Positions 6,943 through 16,134 of a stretch of 64,000 bases of DNA are shown one piece after another. The notes beneath the pieces were generated by a model. It was not told the DNA's origin and did not search any database. It saw only the letters and a program-made list of their open reading frames with translations. How positions within the stretch are numbered: the first letter of the stretch is position 1; every line of letters begins with the position of its first letter. The DNA lies in assembly GCA_902789395.1 (NCBI GenBank), contig CADANY010000004.1, positions 62,001-126,000 on the forward strand, written 5' to 3'. This stretch comes from an uncultured Bacteroidia bacterium. Its GTDB lineage: Bacteria; Bacteroidota; Bacteroidia; Bacteroidales; UBA932. The position numbers and the translations under genes are program-made.

Positions 6943-9738
6943 ATGCCTCAGGAAGGAAACATCGTTATCAGGGGTGCCAAAGTCAACAACCTCAAGGATA
7001 TTACCGTAGAGATTCCGCGAAACCGTTTCGTGGTCATTACCGGCATATCCGGGAGCGGCAAATCATCCCTGGCATTCGATACCCTTTTCGCCGAAGGGCA
7101 GCGTCGTTTTGCCGAAAGCCTTTCTTCCTATGCCCGGCAATTCCTCGGCCGGATGTCCAAGCCGGATGTCGAGTCGATAGACGGTATTCCGCCGGCCATT
7201 GCAATCGAGCAGAAGGTCAATACGAGAAATCCCCGTTCTACGGTAGCGACAACGACGGAAATCTATGATTATCTGCGTATTCTCTTCGCACGGATCGGCA
7301 AGACATATTCCCCCGTCTCCGGAAAAGAAGTCCGGGTCGATTCCGTAGGGGATGTCATGGATTTCATTACGTCGTCTCCCGGCACGGTTTATATCCTTTC
7401 GGATATCGGCTGGAACACCCGTGACGATAAGGTCGAACTGATGCTCTCACTCAAGGAAGAGGGATACAGCCGTCTTTTTGATCCTTCGGAAGGAATTACC
7501 TACCGGATTGAAGAGGTTTTGCAGATGGACGGGAACTATCCCGGACTCCTCTGTCTCATGATCGACCGGGCGAAAATCGGAGATACGCCGGATATGGATC
7601 TGAGGACCCGCCTCCACAGTTCGGTCGAGACCGCTTTCTCCCGCGGTGACGGACGGCTCTCCGTCTGGAAAGACGGGACCCTGGAACCGTTCAGTACCCG
7701 GATGGAAGCGGACGGTATGGTCTTTCGCGAGCCGGATGAATATCTTTTCAGTTTCAACAGCCCGCTCGGCGCCTGTCCGGTCTGCGGCGGTTTGGGAAAG
7801 ATCATCGGCATCAGCGAGGATCTCGTCATTCCGGACAAAACCAAGAGTATATATGACGGCGCAATCGCCTGCTGGCGCGGGGAAAAGATGGGCTGGTTCA
7901 AGGACCATCTGATCCAGGTCGCCGGCCGTTATGGGATTCCGGTATTCGAGCCGTATTGCAACCTGTCTTCCGAGGTCAAAGAGGTGATCTGGAATGGTCA
8001 CAGCGTTGAGGGAGATGAGGATTCCATCATCGGAATCAATGAATTCTTCCATTGGGTCGAGGCCAACCGCTATAAGATCCAGTATAAATATATGCTGAGC
8101 CGTTATTCCGGGCGGACCGTCTGCCATGCGTGCGGCGGAAGCCGGCTCCGGAAGGAGGCCCTGTATGTGCGGGTCGGGGGGAAGACGATCCACGACTTGC
8201 TCCGGATGAATATCGATGAGTTGCTTGCTTTCTTTGAGGAAGCGCCGCTGACCGATTATCAGCGGAAGGTCGCAGACAAGGCGATCGGGGAGATTACCTC
8301 GCGGCTTCGTTATATCAAGGATGTCGGTCTTTCCTACCTGACGCTGGACCGTCCCTGCAATACCCTTTCCGGCGGAGAGAGCCAGCGGATCAATCTCGTG
8401 ACGGCACTCGGCAGTTCCCTGGTCGGGTCCATGTATATCCTCGATGAGCCGTCGATCGGGCTCCATCCGCGGGATACCGACCGGCTGATCGCCGTATTGC
8501 GGCGGCTGCGGGATATCGGGAATACGGTCATTGTCGTGGAACACGATGAGGAAATCATCCGTGCCGCGGACCTGCTGATCGATATGGGCCCGAAGGCAGG
8601 AGGGGAGGGCGGACGCATCGTATTCCAGGGTACGATCGGAGACGGCCAGGCTCCAGGCGAGTCCCTGACGCTTCGCTATCTTTCCGGAGAGAAAGAACGT
8701 TACCGCCGTGAAAAGAGGACATGGAACTATTCCATTACCGTCGAAGGGGCCATGGAACATAACCTGAAAGGGGGCGATGTCCGTTTCCCCCTCGGGGTTC
8801 TGACCGTTGTCTCCGGAGTCAGCGGGAGCGGCAAGTCTTCCCTGGTCGGCGATATCCTGTATCCTGCCCTGAACCGTCGGATCAATGAGACGGGAGATCT
8901 GCCCGGCCTGTTCAGGGGCCTGGGCGGCAATGTCGACCGGATTACCCGGGTCGAGTTCGTCGACCAGAACCCGATCGGAAAGAGTTCCCGCTCCAATGCC
9001 GTTACGTACCTGAAGGTCTATGATGACATCCGTAAACTTCTTTCCTCGCAGCAATATGCGAAGATCAACGGTTATACGCCGTCCTTCTTCTCTTTCAATC
9101 AGGACGGCGGCCGGTGTCCGGAATGCCAGGGAGACGGTTTCGTGAAAATCGGGATGCAGTTCATGGCGGACGTAACGATGGTCTGCGAAGCATGCGGGGG
9201 AAAACGGTTTAAACCCGACATCCTGGAAGTGCGTTACCAGGGGAAGAATATCGATGATATCCTGAACATGAGCGTTGAAGAGGCGATCGCTTTCTTCTCC
9301 GCCCAGAAGGAAGAGGAAGCCCGTACGATCGCTGCGAAACTGCAGCCGCTCGTAGATGTCGGACTCTCCTATATTAAGCTCGGGCAGCCTTCCAGCTCCC
9401 TTTCCGGCGGAGAGAGCCAGCGTATCAAACTGGCGTATTTCCTCTCAATCGGCGATGACCGTCCGAGAAAGGACCGGATTCTCTTTATTTTCGACGAGCC
9501 GACGACCGGACTCCATTTCCATGATGTCGAGAAACTGCTCAAGGCTTTCGATGTGCTCCTCGCCAAGGGGCATTCCCTGGTTGTCGTCGAGCATAACCTG
9601 GACGTGATCCGGAATGCAGACTGGGTGATCGAACTTGGCCCCGATGCCGGTGACCGGGGTGGAGAGGTCGTCTTCGAAGGGACGCCGGAAGACCTGGCTG
9701 TGCGCGGAGATACGTTTACGGCACAATATCTGAAGTAA
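6943..9738 (+). CDS. uvrA: Excinuclease ABC subunit A
   Basis: A 931-residue UvrA with two ABC ATPase halves. The first has Walker A GISGSGKSS near residue 35 and signature LSGGESQRI; the second has GVSGSGKSS and LSGGESQRIK. Each half carries a zinc site (CPVCGG with CHACGG, and CPECQG with CEACGG), and Walker B segments read ILDEPSIGL and IFDEPTTGL. It is the damage-recognition ATPase of nucleotide excision repair and works in the cytoplasm with UvrB. Length and motif order are normal. It stands alone, divergent from the GH88 gene, and the next gene begins 10 bases after its stop, although that gene is functionally unrelated. Confidence 0.97.
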   Translation: MPQEGNIVIRGAKVNNLKDITVEIPRNRFVVITGISGSGKSSLAFDTLFAEGQRRFAESLSSYARQFLGRMSKPDVESIDGIPPAIAIEQKVNTRNPRSTVATTTEIYDYLRILFARIGKTYSPVSGKEVRVDSVGDVMDFITSSPGTVYILSDIGWNTRDDKVELMLSLKEEGYSRLFDPSEGITYRIEEVLQMDGNYPGLLCLMIDRAKIGDTPDMDLRTRLHSSVETAFSRGDGRLSVWKDGTLEPFSTRMEADGMVFREPDEYLFSFNSPLGACPVCGGLGKIIGISEDLVIPDKTKSIYDGAIACWRGEKMGWFKDHLIQVAGRYGIPVFEPYCNLSSEVKEVIWNGHSVEGDEDSIIGINEFFHWVEANRYKIQYKYMLSRYSGRTVCHACGGSRLRKEALYVRVGGKTIHDLLRMNIDELLAFFEEAPLTDYQRKVADKAIGEITSRLRYIKDVGLSYLTLDRPCNTLSGGESQRINLVTALGSSLVGSMYILDEPSIGLHPRDTDRLIAVLRRLRDIGNTVIVVEHDEEIIRAADLLIDMGPKAGGEGGRIVFQGTIGDGQAPGESLTLRYLSGEKERYRREKRTWNYSITVEGAMEHNLKGGDVRFPLGVLTVVSGVSGSGKSSLVGDILYPALNRRINETGDLPGLFRGLGGNVDRITRVEFVDQNPIGKSSRSNAVTYLKVYDDIRKLLSSQQYAKINGYTPSFFSFNQDGGRCPECQGDGFVKIGMQFMADVTMVCEACGGKRFKPDILEVRYQGKNIDDILNMSVEEAIAFFSAQKEEEARTIAAKLQPLVDVGLSYIKLGQPSSSLSGGESQRIKLAYFLSIGDDRPRKDRILFIFDEPTTGLHFHDVEKLLKAFDVLLAKGHSLVVVEHNLDVIRNADWVIELGPDAGDRGGEVVFEGTPEDLAVRGDTFTAQYLK

Positions 9739-9748
9739 GCACGGCGGA

Positions 9749-10624
9749 ATGGATGCGGTGATTACATATGTTGACGGACTTGATCCCCTCTGGCAGAAAG
9801 ATTATCTGGACAGTATGGGCGGTTCGGCTATGGCCAAACGTTTCCGGGATTGGGGTACGCTGAAGTATCTGCTCCGCGGAATCGAGGTCCATCTTCCTTT
9901 CGTACAGAATGTCTGGCTGGTCGTCTCACGGGACAGCCAGGTCCCTGAATGGGTCTCGGAGAATCTGAAGATTGTCTGCCATAAGGATATCATTCCGGAT
10001 CGTTTCCTTCCCGTTTTCAACAGTACGGCCATTGAGATGTTCCTGCACCGGATTCCGGGCCTGGACGAGCATTTCCTCTATTTCAACGATGATATGTTCC
10101 CGGTCCGCGACTGTAGGGAAGAATCCTTCTATATGGACGGGAAATGTGCCATGGGCTTTTCCAGAAGCCTGTTCTACGCCAATCTCTACAAGAAGCAGTC
10201 CCGCAATTCCGATGTCCTCTCCCGGAAAGCCCTCGGACGTCGTCCCGGGCTTACCTTCATGCGGCCGCAGCATACCTGCTCTCCGATGATCCGGAGTGCA
10301 TCTGAGGCACTATACCGGAAAGTTGAAAAGGAAATCCTGGATTCTGTTACCCGCATCCGGGAGCCGAAGAACCTGAACCAGTATCTCTTCCTGGATTATC
10401 TGTATTACTCCGGGCAGGCCGTCAACCGTCGTCTTTCCAATAAGCACTTATCCCTTGCTACCGCCTCTATCGATCAGATTTGTTCTTTCCTGGCAAATCC
10501 GACCTGCGATCTGGTGTGCATCAATGATGTCCATATGGACGAGGCGAAGTTCCAGACATACCGTAAACGGATGCTGGAGGCGTTTGAGAAGGCTTTTCCC
10601 CGGAAATCCCGTTTCGAATTATAG
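9749..10624 (+). CDS. Stealth-family sugar-phosphate transferase
   Basis: A 291-residue protein with the Stealth conserved regions in order. CR1 is DAVITYVDGLDPLW at the N-terminus. CR2 spans the RDWGTLKYLLRGIE, PVFNSTAIEMF and YFNDDMF segments. A CR3-like part contains HTCSPM, and a short CR4-like part reads CINDVHMD. Family members transfer hexose-1-phosphate or similar groups from nucleotide sugars to build capsule or surface glycans with phosphodiester links, and are related to the eukaryotic GlcNAc-phosphotransferase. It runs on from uvrA but converges, with a six-base overlap, on the operon holding LicD and cytidylyltransferase genes. A shared surface-glycan role is therefore likely but inferred. 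Confidence 0.85.
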   Translation: MDAVITYVDGLDPLWQKDYLDSMGGSAMAKRFRDWGTLKYLLRGIEVHLPFVQNVWLVVSRDSQVPEWVSENLKIVCHKDIIPDRFLPVFNSTAIEMFLHRIPGLDEHFLYFNDDMFPVRDCREESFYMDGKCAMGFSRSLFYANLYKKQSRNSDVLSRKALGRRPGLTFMRPQHTCSPMIRSASEALYRKVEKEILDSVTRIREPKNLNQYLFLDYLYYSGQAVNRRLSNKHLSLATASIDQICSFLANPTCDLVCINDVHMDEAKFQTYRKRMLEAFEKAFPRKSRFEL

Positions 10625-11695
10625 CAGGTTGCGGAAAAGATCGTCCCACTGCTGCATGATCTTTTCGATGCGGAAATCCTCTGCCTTTGCACGCGCGGCC
10701 AGGCCGAGCGGCCGGCGGGGCATTTCAATGACCCGGCAGATCGCTTCCGAGAGTGCTTCGGTATCCCCGCAGCGGACCAGGAAACCATCCTTCCCGTCCA
10801 CAATCAGTTCCGACGGCCCGCTGGAGCAGTCATAGCTGACCATCGGTACGCCGCAGGACGCCGCTTCCAGCAGAATCATCGGAAAACCTTCGAACCGGGA
10901 GCTCATGACAAGGCAGGAATGTCCCATCAATTCTTCCCGGATCCGGTCAGAATGGCCGCGGAGCCGGACCTTTCCGTCCAATCCCGCCTGATGGATCTGG
11001 GAGGAGAGTTTTTCCTTTTCGGCTCCGTCCCCGAAGATATCGAGTGTCCAGCCGGGGTGGCGGCTGTCTACCTTTTTCCAGGCACTGATCAGGTCTGAAA
11101 AATTTTTCTGAGGCTCCAGCCGGCCTGCCGCCATGCACGAACGGTTTTCCAGTGCCGCGCAGTCCTCCGGGATAAAAGTCAGTGGATTATAGATTTGCTG
11201 CGTTCGGGGTACGCATTGGATCCAGCGGGCCTGATCTTCTTTTGTCAGTACGATGAATGCCTTGAAACGGGCCGCTGCTTTTTCGAGTCCGCGCGTCCGC
11301 ATCGCGGCATAGAGGTTCTTTCCGTACTTCAGGCGGAACTTGTCATGTGAGAAATGGAATTCCGCCACTTTGATGCTTCCGTCCCTGCATTTCGGAAGGA
11401 CGAAAAGGTCGTTCCCTCCGACTGAAACCGCAATATCGGGATGAATCTGTTCCAAAGCCCTGTCCAGCGATCGGCGGAGCCGTCCGAGATTGATCAGCAG
11501 GCGGTCATTGATGCCTAGGTCCTTCCGTTTAATCTTTTCACTGAGCGGGAATGCCGGGGCCCTCCCTTTCATCCTTCCCGTTATGATCCAAACCTCGTAT
11601 CCCATCTGCTCCGCAAAGTAGTTGGCCTTGACGGTCAGCACCCTTTCGATGCCGCCGCAGTTGTTGAGGGAATGGATGATATAGGCAATTCTCAT
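10619..11695 (-). CDS. Family 4-type glycosyltransferase
   Basis: A 358-residue GT-B glycosyltransferase. It begins MRIAYIIHSLNNCGGIERV, the glycine-rich acceptor-side loop of this family. The donor-binding half has AGRLEPQKNFSDLI and the EX7E-type region SSRFEGFPMILLEAASCGVP. It should act in the cytoplasm on a lipid-linked surface glycan; sugar specificity cannot be read. It is the last gene of a six-gene leftward operon, starting inside the licD-like stop by a four-base overlap. Its own 3' end overlaps that of the Stealth gene by six bases. Confidence 0.88.
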   Translation of the reverse strand: MRIAYIIHSLNNCGGIERVLTVKANYFAEQMGYEVWIITGRMKGRAPAFPLSEKIKRKDLGINDRLLINLGRLRRSLDRALEQIHPDIAVSVGGNDLFVLPKCRDGSIKVAEFHFSHDKFRLKYGKNLYAAMRTRGLEKAAARFKAFIVLTKEDQARWIQCVPRTQQIYNPLTFIPEDCAALENRSCMAAGRLEPQKNFSDLISAWKKVDSRHPGWTLDIFGDGAEKEKLSSQIHQAGLDGKVRLRGHSDRIREELMGHSCLVMSSRFEGFPMILLEAASCGVPMVSYDCSSGPSELIVDGKDGFLVRCGDTEALSEAICRVIEMPRRPLGLAARAKAEDFRIEKIMQQWDDLFRNLL

Positions 11696-12492
11696 TTTAC
11701 GTATACTTCGAGTCCATGGTCGATCCGTCCATGGCCCTTCGGGGGCGTCATATAATCATTGTACTGCTGCCGGAGGAAGGTGTCCCAGTCGGATATGCCC
11801 AGAAAGGATTCTCCTTCAAAGGGGAGTTCGGTATAATAACGGAACATTTCGGCGGGATAGATTTCCATATCACGCATCCCGCCGGAGATCGGACCGCCGT
11901 AGGCGCTTTGCTCCAGCGGGCGGGATGTCAGGGTCTCTTCGCAGGTCCGGAACCACCAGGCGGTACTGTGGGAGTGGGCCTGGATCATCGGAATCAGCGG
12001 GTTATGGAACGATAAAGGGAACCAGGGCTTCTGGCTGAACAGGATCCTGTGCCTCAGACGCGCGCAGCGGCGGGAGAACCGGCAGGCGTCACAATAATCA
12101 TTTCCGGCTCCGTCGACGGGAAAGATGTCGAGATTCAGTCCGAAAGAGAAGATGCCCTTTCTTTTCTTCTCGATGCTGACCGTCCAAGTGTCTTCGACCT
12201 TGGCGAACGCATTGATGAAACGGTCCTGCCCGTTATCGGTATTGTAGAGGACGCGGTAACGGTGACCTTCCCGGTTATAGGTCCGGATGAAAACGTTGAA
12301 GTCTTCCCGGGGCATCATCAGGTCCGCATCATCGTCCCATGGGATGAACCCCTTGTGGCGTACGGCACCGAGCAGGGTCCCGTATGCGAGCGAGTAGCGG
12401 AGTCCGTTATCACGGCAGAACCGGTCGACATCCTTAAGAATGCCGAGAAGGTAGGTGTGAATTCCGGACAGATCCAATCGTTCCATATTCAT
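11692..12492 (-). CDS. LicD-family phosphotransferase
   Basis: A 266-residue LicD protein. The N-terminal nucleotidyltransferase-like motif GTLLGAVRHKGFIPWDDD near residue 38 carries the metal-binding Asp residues. Cysteines near residues 130-145 (DYCDACRF, RRCARL) could bind zinc. Known LicD proteins transfer a phospho-alcohol such as phosphocholine from a CDP-activated donor to a glycan. The gene directly upstream encodes a cytidylyltransferase fusion that could supply such a donor. It overlaps that gene by one base (TAATG) and the glycosyltransferase by four. Confidence 0.88.
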   Translation of the reverse strand: MNMERLDLSGIHTYLLGILKDVDRFCRDNGLRYSLAYGTLLGAVRHKGFIPWDDDADLMMPREDFNVFIRTYNREGHRYRVLYNTDNGQDRFINAFAKVEDTWTVSIEKKRKGIFSFGLNLDIFPVDGAGNDYCDACRFSRRCARLRHRILFSQKPWFPLSFHNPLIPMIQAHSHSTAWWFRTCEETLTSRPLEQSAYGGPISGGMRDMEIYPAEMFRYYTELPFEGESFLGISDWDTFLRQQYNDYMTPPKGHGRIDHGLEVYVK

Positions 12493-13826
12493 TAAATCCT
12501 GAATACATTGATTTCTTGCAAGTATCGCTCCTGGACTTCCGCCATCTTTAATATTTCATCCCGGGTCAGTTTGGGATAGCTTCCCTGCAGGATGGCGGAG
12601 GCGAATTCCTTGATCTCATAGCGGAGCCCTTCTCCGGCGAAGGGATAGAAGTACTTTTTATTCTGGTTCTGATCTTCGAACCGGATCTCGAAATAGTCGG
12701 TTCTCCACCAGGGCGCAGGTACGTAGGCGTATCCCTTGGTCCCGGAGATAACGAGATTCCCTTCCGATTTGACACCGAGACCGACCTGGAATGAGGCAAC
12801 GGCATGGTCGTAACGGAAAACGGCCTTGGTGAAAATGTCCACCCCGTTCCTCATCTTCGAATAAAAGTTGATATTCTTGAAATCGGTCCCGAGGAATTTG
12901 AAAATCGGAAGAAGGGGGAAGCACGCATTCTCGTTCATGCTGCCTCCGAAGCGTGTGCTGTCAAGTTTTTCAGACGTCTCATCGGTAAGGGTCGTTACGG
13001 ATGCGCTGACGTCGGCAACCTCCCCGATCACCCCGGATTTCAGCAGGGAAACCAGATGGCGGAAGGCTGGGCAGAAGGCCGTTTTGTGGGCAGGCATGAG
13101 AATACGGCCTGCTTTGTCGGCTAGGGAGAAAAGATCGGCGGCCTCTTGCCTTCGGAATACCAGCGGCGTCTCGCACAAGACGTGCTTTCCGGCCTCGAGG
13201 GCTGCCTTGGCATAGGTGTAGTGGGTATAATGCGGAGAAGCGATGTAAACGGCATTGCATGCCGCCAACAGTTCTTCAACCGATCCGGCGGCCCGCTGGA
13301 TCCCATTTTTCTCACAGAAAGACTGACACTCGGAGAAATCCGGATTGTAGGCAGCGGTAATTTCTACATTGTCGACAAAGGCGGCTTCGGGGATGAAACG
13401 GCTGGCGATACTGCCGGTCCCGATGATCCCGATGCGCACGGAAGGGCGCTCCTCCCGGAGCAAGGTGCTGGAAATCCCTTCCGTCCTGGGAAGATAGACA
13501 ACTTCGCAATACTCTTTCAGATAGTCGAAATAGCCTTCCCAGTCGGATCCGATGGCAAAGATGTCAATGCCGTATTTCTGGATGTCGTCAATTTTCTGGC
13601 CGCGGTATTCCTCAATGATGATCTGGTCAGCGTAGCCGGTCGATTTGACCGCCTCGATGCGTTCCATGACATTGTCGCTCGTGTTCATCTTCCCCCGCTC
13701 CAGGTCGAAATGATCCGTTGTTACCCCGACGATCAGGTAATCGCCGAGGGCCTTTGCCCTGCGGAGCAGGTTGACATGGCCTTCGTGAAGCAGGTCGAAC
13801 GTCCCGTATGTAATTACCTTTTTCAT
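12492..13826 (-). CDS. Fusion: TagD-like cytidylyltransferase + Gfo/Idh/MocA oxidoreductase
   Basis: A 444-residue two-domain protein. Residues 1-128 match the glycerol-3-phosphate cytidylyltransferase (TagD/GCT) family, with YGTFDLLHEGHVNLL (HxGH near 14-17) and RTEGISSTLL. From about residue 130 a Rossmann oxidoreductase begins (RIGIIGTGSIASRF) and continues with the typical Gfo/Idh/MocA fold. The usual EKP motif reads CETP, so the conserved Lys is replaced. A likely role is making a CDP-activated polyol or related alcohol from a phosphorylated keto compound, analogous to other reductase-cytidylyltransferase pairs; this is inference. The start at 13826 gives MKKVITYG, the family start, with an ATGA overlap. 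The upstream in-frame ATG at 14042 lies inside the previous gene. Confidence 0.85.
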   Translation of the reverse strand: MKKVITYGTFDLLHEGHVNLLRRAKALGDYLIVGVTTDHFDLERGKMNTSDNVMERIEAVKSTGYADQIIIEEYRGQKIDDIQKYGIDIFAIGSDWEGYFDYLKEYCEVVYLPRTEGISSTLLREERPSVRIGIIGTGSIASRFIPEAAFVDNVEITAAYNPDFSECQSFCEKNGIQRAAGSVEELLAACNAVYIASPHYTHYTYAKAALEAGKHVLCETPLVFRRQEAADLFSLADKAGRILMPAHKTAFCPAFRHLVSLLKSGVIGEVADVSASVTTLTDETSEKLDSTRFGGSMNENACFPLLPIFKFLGTDFKNINFYSKMRNGVDIFTKAVFRYDHAVASFQVGLGVKSEGNLVISGTKGYAYVPAPWWRTDYFEIRFEDQNQNKKYFYPFAGEGLRYEIKEFASAILQGSYPKLTRDEILKMAEVQERYLQEINVFRI

Positions 13827-14908
13827 GCGTGCACCTCCAGTTGATGGATCCGTTCCGCCAGTTCCCGGAGGTCCCGGTCTGACTGGAGGCCCATATGGGA
13901 AACCCGGTAGAAGCCGGGCCGGGAACCTGGCATGATGAAGGTTTGGAACTGATCGATCAGGCCGCGGAAGACCTTCCGTTCCCCATCGCCGGTCTGGAAG
14001 CCGGTAATCGCGGAGGAGGGGACTTCCGCCGGAATGCCCCATCCGTATTCTTTACATAAAGCGCGGAAGACGCGGCAGCGGTGCCGGACCTCGGCTATAT
14101 TCAGGTCAGGGCCGCCTTGCTCCTGCAGTTGCAGGAGACGCTCATGGAGCTGGAGATACAATGTCGTGGCAGGGGAGAATGGCGTCTGCCCCCGTCTGAG
14201 ATTGGAGAAATTTTCTTCGAAATCCCAGTAATAGCCCCGGTGAGCGAATGGGTAGTTGTCGAGCTTTCTGCTGAAAAACAGAATCGACAGTCCCGGAGGT
14301 ATATTCAGGCCTTTCTGCGTGCTGGTAATGCAGATGTCGAGATCCAGCCGGTCCATATCCAACTCTTCAGCCAGGAAAGAACTGATGACATCCGCAACGA
14401 CGGATACGTCCCAGCGGTGGCAGATCGCGGAAATCCTTTCCAGGTCGAAGAGAGCGCCGGAGGAAGTCTCATGGTGCTGGCACAAAAGCGTATCGGGCCG
14501 TTCCAGGCGGATTCTGTTTTCGAGTTCGTCGTAATCGATATCCCTGGCGAAGGGTACCTCGAAATGGACGACCGGGACATCGTAGTACCGGCATAGGTCG
14601 TACCACCGGTGACCGAACGATCCGCCGTCGATCACGAGGGCTTTCCTGCGGGTAGAGACGTAGTTCTCGACGACGGCGCTCATGGCCCCAGTCCCGGAAC
14701 CCGTATAGATAATGCAGCGGCCTCCGGTGCAATGGATCAGATCCAGCAGGATCCGTTCCGACTCCAGATTGATGTCGGAAAATTCCTGGGTCCTCATATA
14801 GGGGATCGGTTCCGATCCGATCGCCATGATGCGGGGGTCGATATCGCCTGGAAAAACGTAAGATCTCATCATTCCTGTTTTTGGGTTGCAAAAATAGGAA
14901 ATAATCAT
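13823..14908 (-). CDS. Class V aminotransferase (PhnW/serine-glyoxylate type)
   Basis: A 361-residue PLP enzyme of fold type I, class V. It shows YTGSGTGAMSAVVEN in the phosphate-binding region, VVADVISSF with the PLP-contacting Asp, and the Schiff-base Lys in STQKGLNIPPG. Nearest relatives by motif are 2-aminoethylphosphonate-pyruvate and alanine-glyoxylate transaminases. In this operon it may aminate, or make the amino donor for, the group that the neighbouring cytidylyltransferase activates; that is inference. An internal Met (MMRSYVFPGDIDP, codons 13-14) is an alternative start closer to family length. It overlaps the upstream fimbrillin-like gene by one base and the fusion gene by four. 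Confidence 0.82.
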   Translation of the reverse strand: MIISYFCNPKTGMMRSYVFPGDIDPRIMAIGSEPIPYMRTQEFSDINLESERILLDLIHCTGGRCIIYTGSGTGAMSAVVENYVSTRRKALVIDGGSFGHRWYDLCRYYDVPVVHFEVPFARDIDYDELENRIRLERPDTLLCQHHETSSGALFDLERISAICHRWDVSVVADVISSFLAEELDMDRLDLDICITSTQKGLNIPPGLSILFFSRKLDNYPFAHRGYYWDFEENFSNLRRGQTPFSPATTLYLQLHERLLQLQEQGGPDLNIAEVRHRCRVFRALCKEYGWGIPAEVPSSAITGFQTGDGERKVFRGLIDQFQTFIMPGSRPGFYRVSHMGLQSDRDLRELAERIHQLEVHA

Positions 14909-16134
14909 TACAAATTGAATACTACCATTGCGAGCGTATCTTTTCCGACCGGCGGACCCGCCTTGAAATAAACCAAGGCCGTTCCGGCTTTTCTGGGCGT
15001 CAGGACAATTCCTTTCCCATCGACATCTATTTGGTAATCATAGACTTCTGAAACAGATTCGGTGTCGTCATACGCCAGGGGATCGATTTCGACGGGAGCA
15101 TTTTCCGGCCATATCTCACACCAGAGGTGAAAGGGCTTTTTTTCATATATTTTATTGAATGCGGCAGGATGCAGGTCGAAAAATGTTTCCCCCTCCGGTT
15201 CGAGGCGGCTCCGGTCGATCCGCCATCCGTCGCCGTCCAGCCCGTCTCCGACAGGACGGACGGTATATCGGTACCATGTATTCCTGCGAAGGTCGAAGTC
15301 TCTGTCTTCCGGTCCGCAGAAGAACCGGTAGATCAGGTATTCTCCCGGGGGGGAATGGAACATGTCGGAATGGTACTCAATTTCCAGCTCTATGTAGGAG
15401 CAGAGGCCGGACCGTTCCGTGCCCTGGAGGTTCTCCAGCAGGTACAGATCCGATTCCATGCTGAGTTCCCCCGACAAATTCCGGTTCAGTGCGTCCGTCT
15501 CCCGCCCTTCCCTTGAAAAACCATTCAGGAACAGATCGTCTTCCTTTTCCGCCCGGCTCTCCCCGAAAAGGAGAGCCGAAGAAGGACAGGCTCCGATCCG
15601 TACCCGGTGGACCCGCATCCGGACATCCTTCCTTAGTGCGGAGCGGTCGAGACGAAGCGTTATCTTGGCCATCAGTCTTTCCAGCGGAACGGTCAGCGTA
15701 CCGCCGTGATCGGACGGTCTGACCCGGAGAAGACATCCCGTCATCGGCATGCCCTTCCCGTATTCATCGGGATAGGTAAAATGGTACCGGAAAGAAAGCA
15801 GTTCATCCAGGTTCTTGATGCGGGGATCATAACCCAGATTGGCACACACGTAGATACTGTATCGTCCTTCCTCGAAGAGGCGGGTTCGGAAGACCGCATC
15901 GTCCCCTTCTTTTTCCAATCTCCGGCTGGGGATGAATCGTTTTTCTTCCAGCTGACCGGATTCGCTGAATATAAATACATTAAGGTCACTGATCAGCGTC
16001 TCGTCCGGATTCTGTGCCCGCGTCCGGGGCGGAAGGGTTGCACGGATCTGGACATCCGTCCCGAAGGGGACAGCCGTACAGGAGGGCAGAAGCGCCAAAA
16101 GAAAGAGTAGGAATCGGGTCGGTCTCATCTTCAA
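14908..16134 (-). CDS. Fimbrillin-like lipoprotein (second of pair)
   Basis: A 408-residue protein with a lipoprotein signal (lipobox LLPSC, Cys near residue 19). The body resembles Bacteroidetes fimbrillin/Mfa-type or DUF4906 proteins: an early SDLNVFIFSESGQLEEK strand, a YVCANLG segment, the LMAKITLRLD strand, and Ig-like beta domains to the end, closing with TALVYFKAG. Such proteins are pilus subunits, anchors or tip adhesins exported as lipoproteins. It sits second in the six-gene operon, overlapping the first fimbrillin-like gene by four bases and the aminotransferase by one. Whether it polymerises or only anchors cannot be told. Confidence 0.65.
   Translation of the reverse strand: MKMRPTRFLLFLLALLPSCTAVPFGTDVQIRATLPPRTRAQNPDETLISDLNVFIFSESGQLEEKRFIPSRRLEKEGDDAVFRTRLFEEGRYSIYVCANLGYDPRIKNLDELLSFRYHFTYPDEYGKGMPMTGCLLRVRPSDHGGTLTVPLERLMAKITLRLDRSALRKDVRMRVHRVRIGACPSSALLFGESRAEKEDDLFLNGFSREGRETDALNRNLSGELSMESDLYLLENLQGTERSGLCSYIELEIEYHSDMFHSPPGEYLIYRFFCGPEDRDFDLRRNTWYRYTVRPVGDGLDGDGWRIDRSRLEPEGETFFDLHPAAFNKIYEKKPFHLWCEIWPENAPVEIDPLAYDDTESVSEVYDYQIDVDGKGIVLTPRKAGTALVYFKAGPPVGKDTLAMVVFNL

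Noticed and set aside
13827-14042. N-terminal extension of the cytidylyltransferase fusion to an ATG at 14042
   Set aside because: The 72 extra codons lie wholly inside the aminotransferase gene, are Pro/Gly/Arg-rich, and precede the normal MKKVITYG family start.
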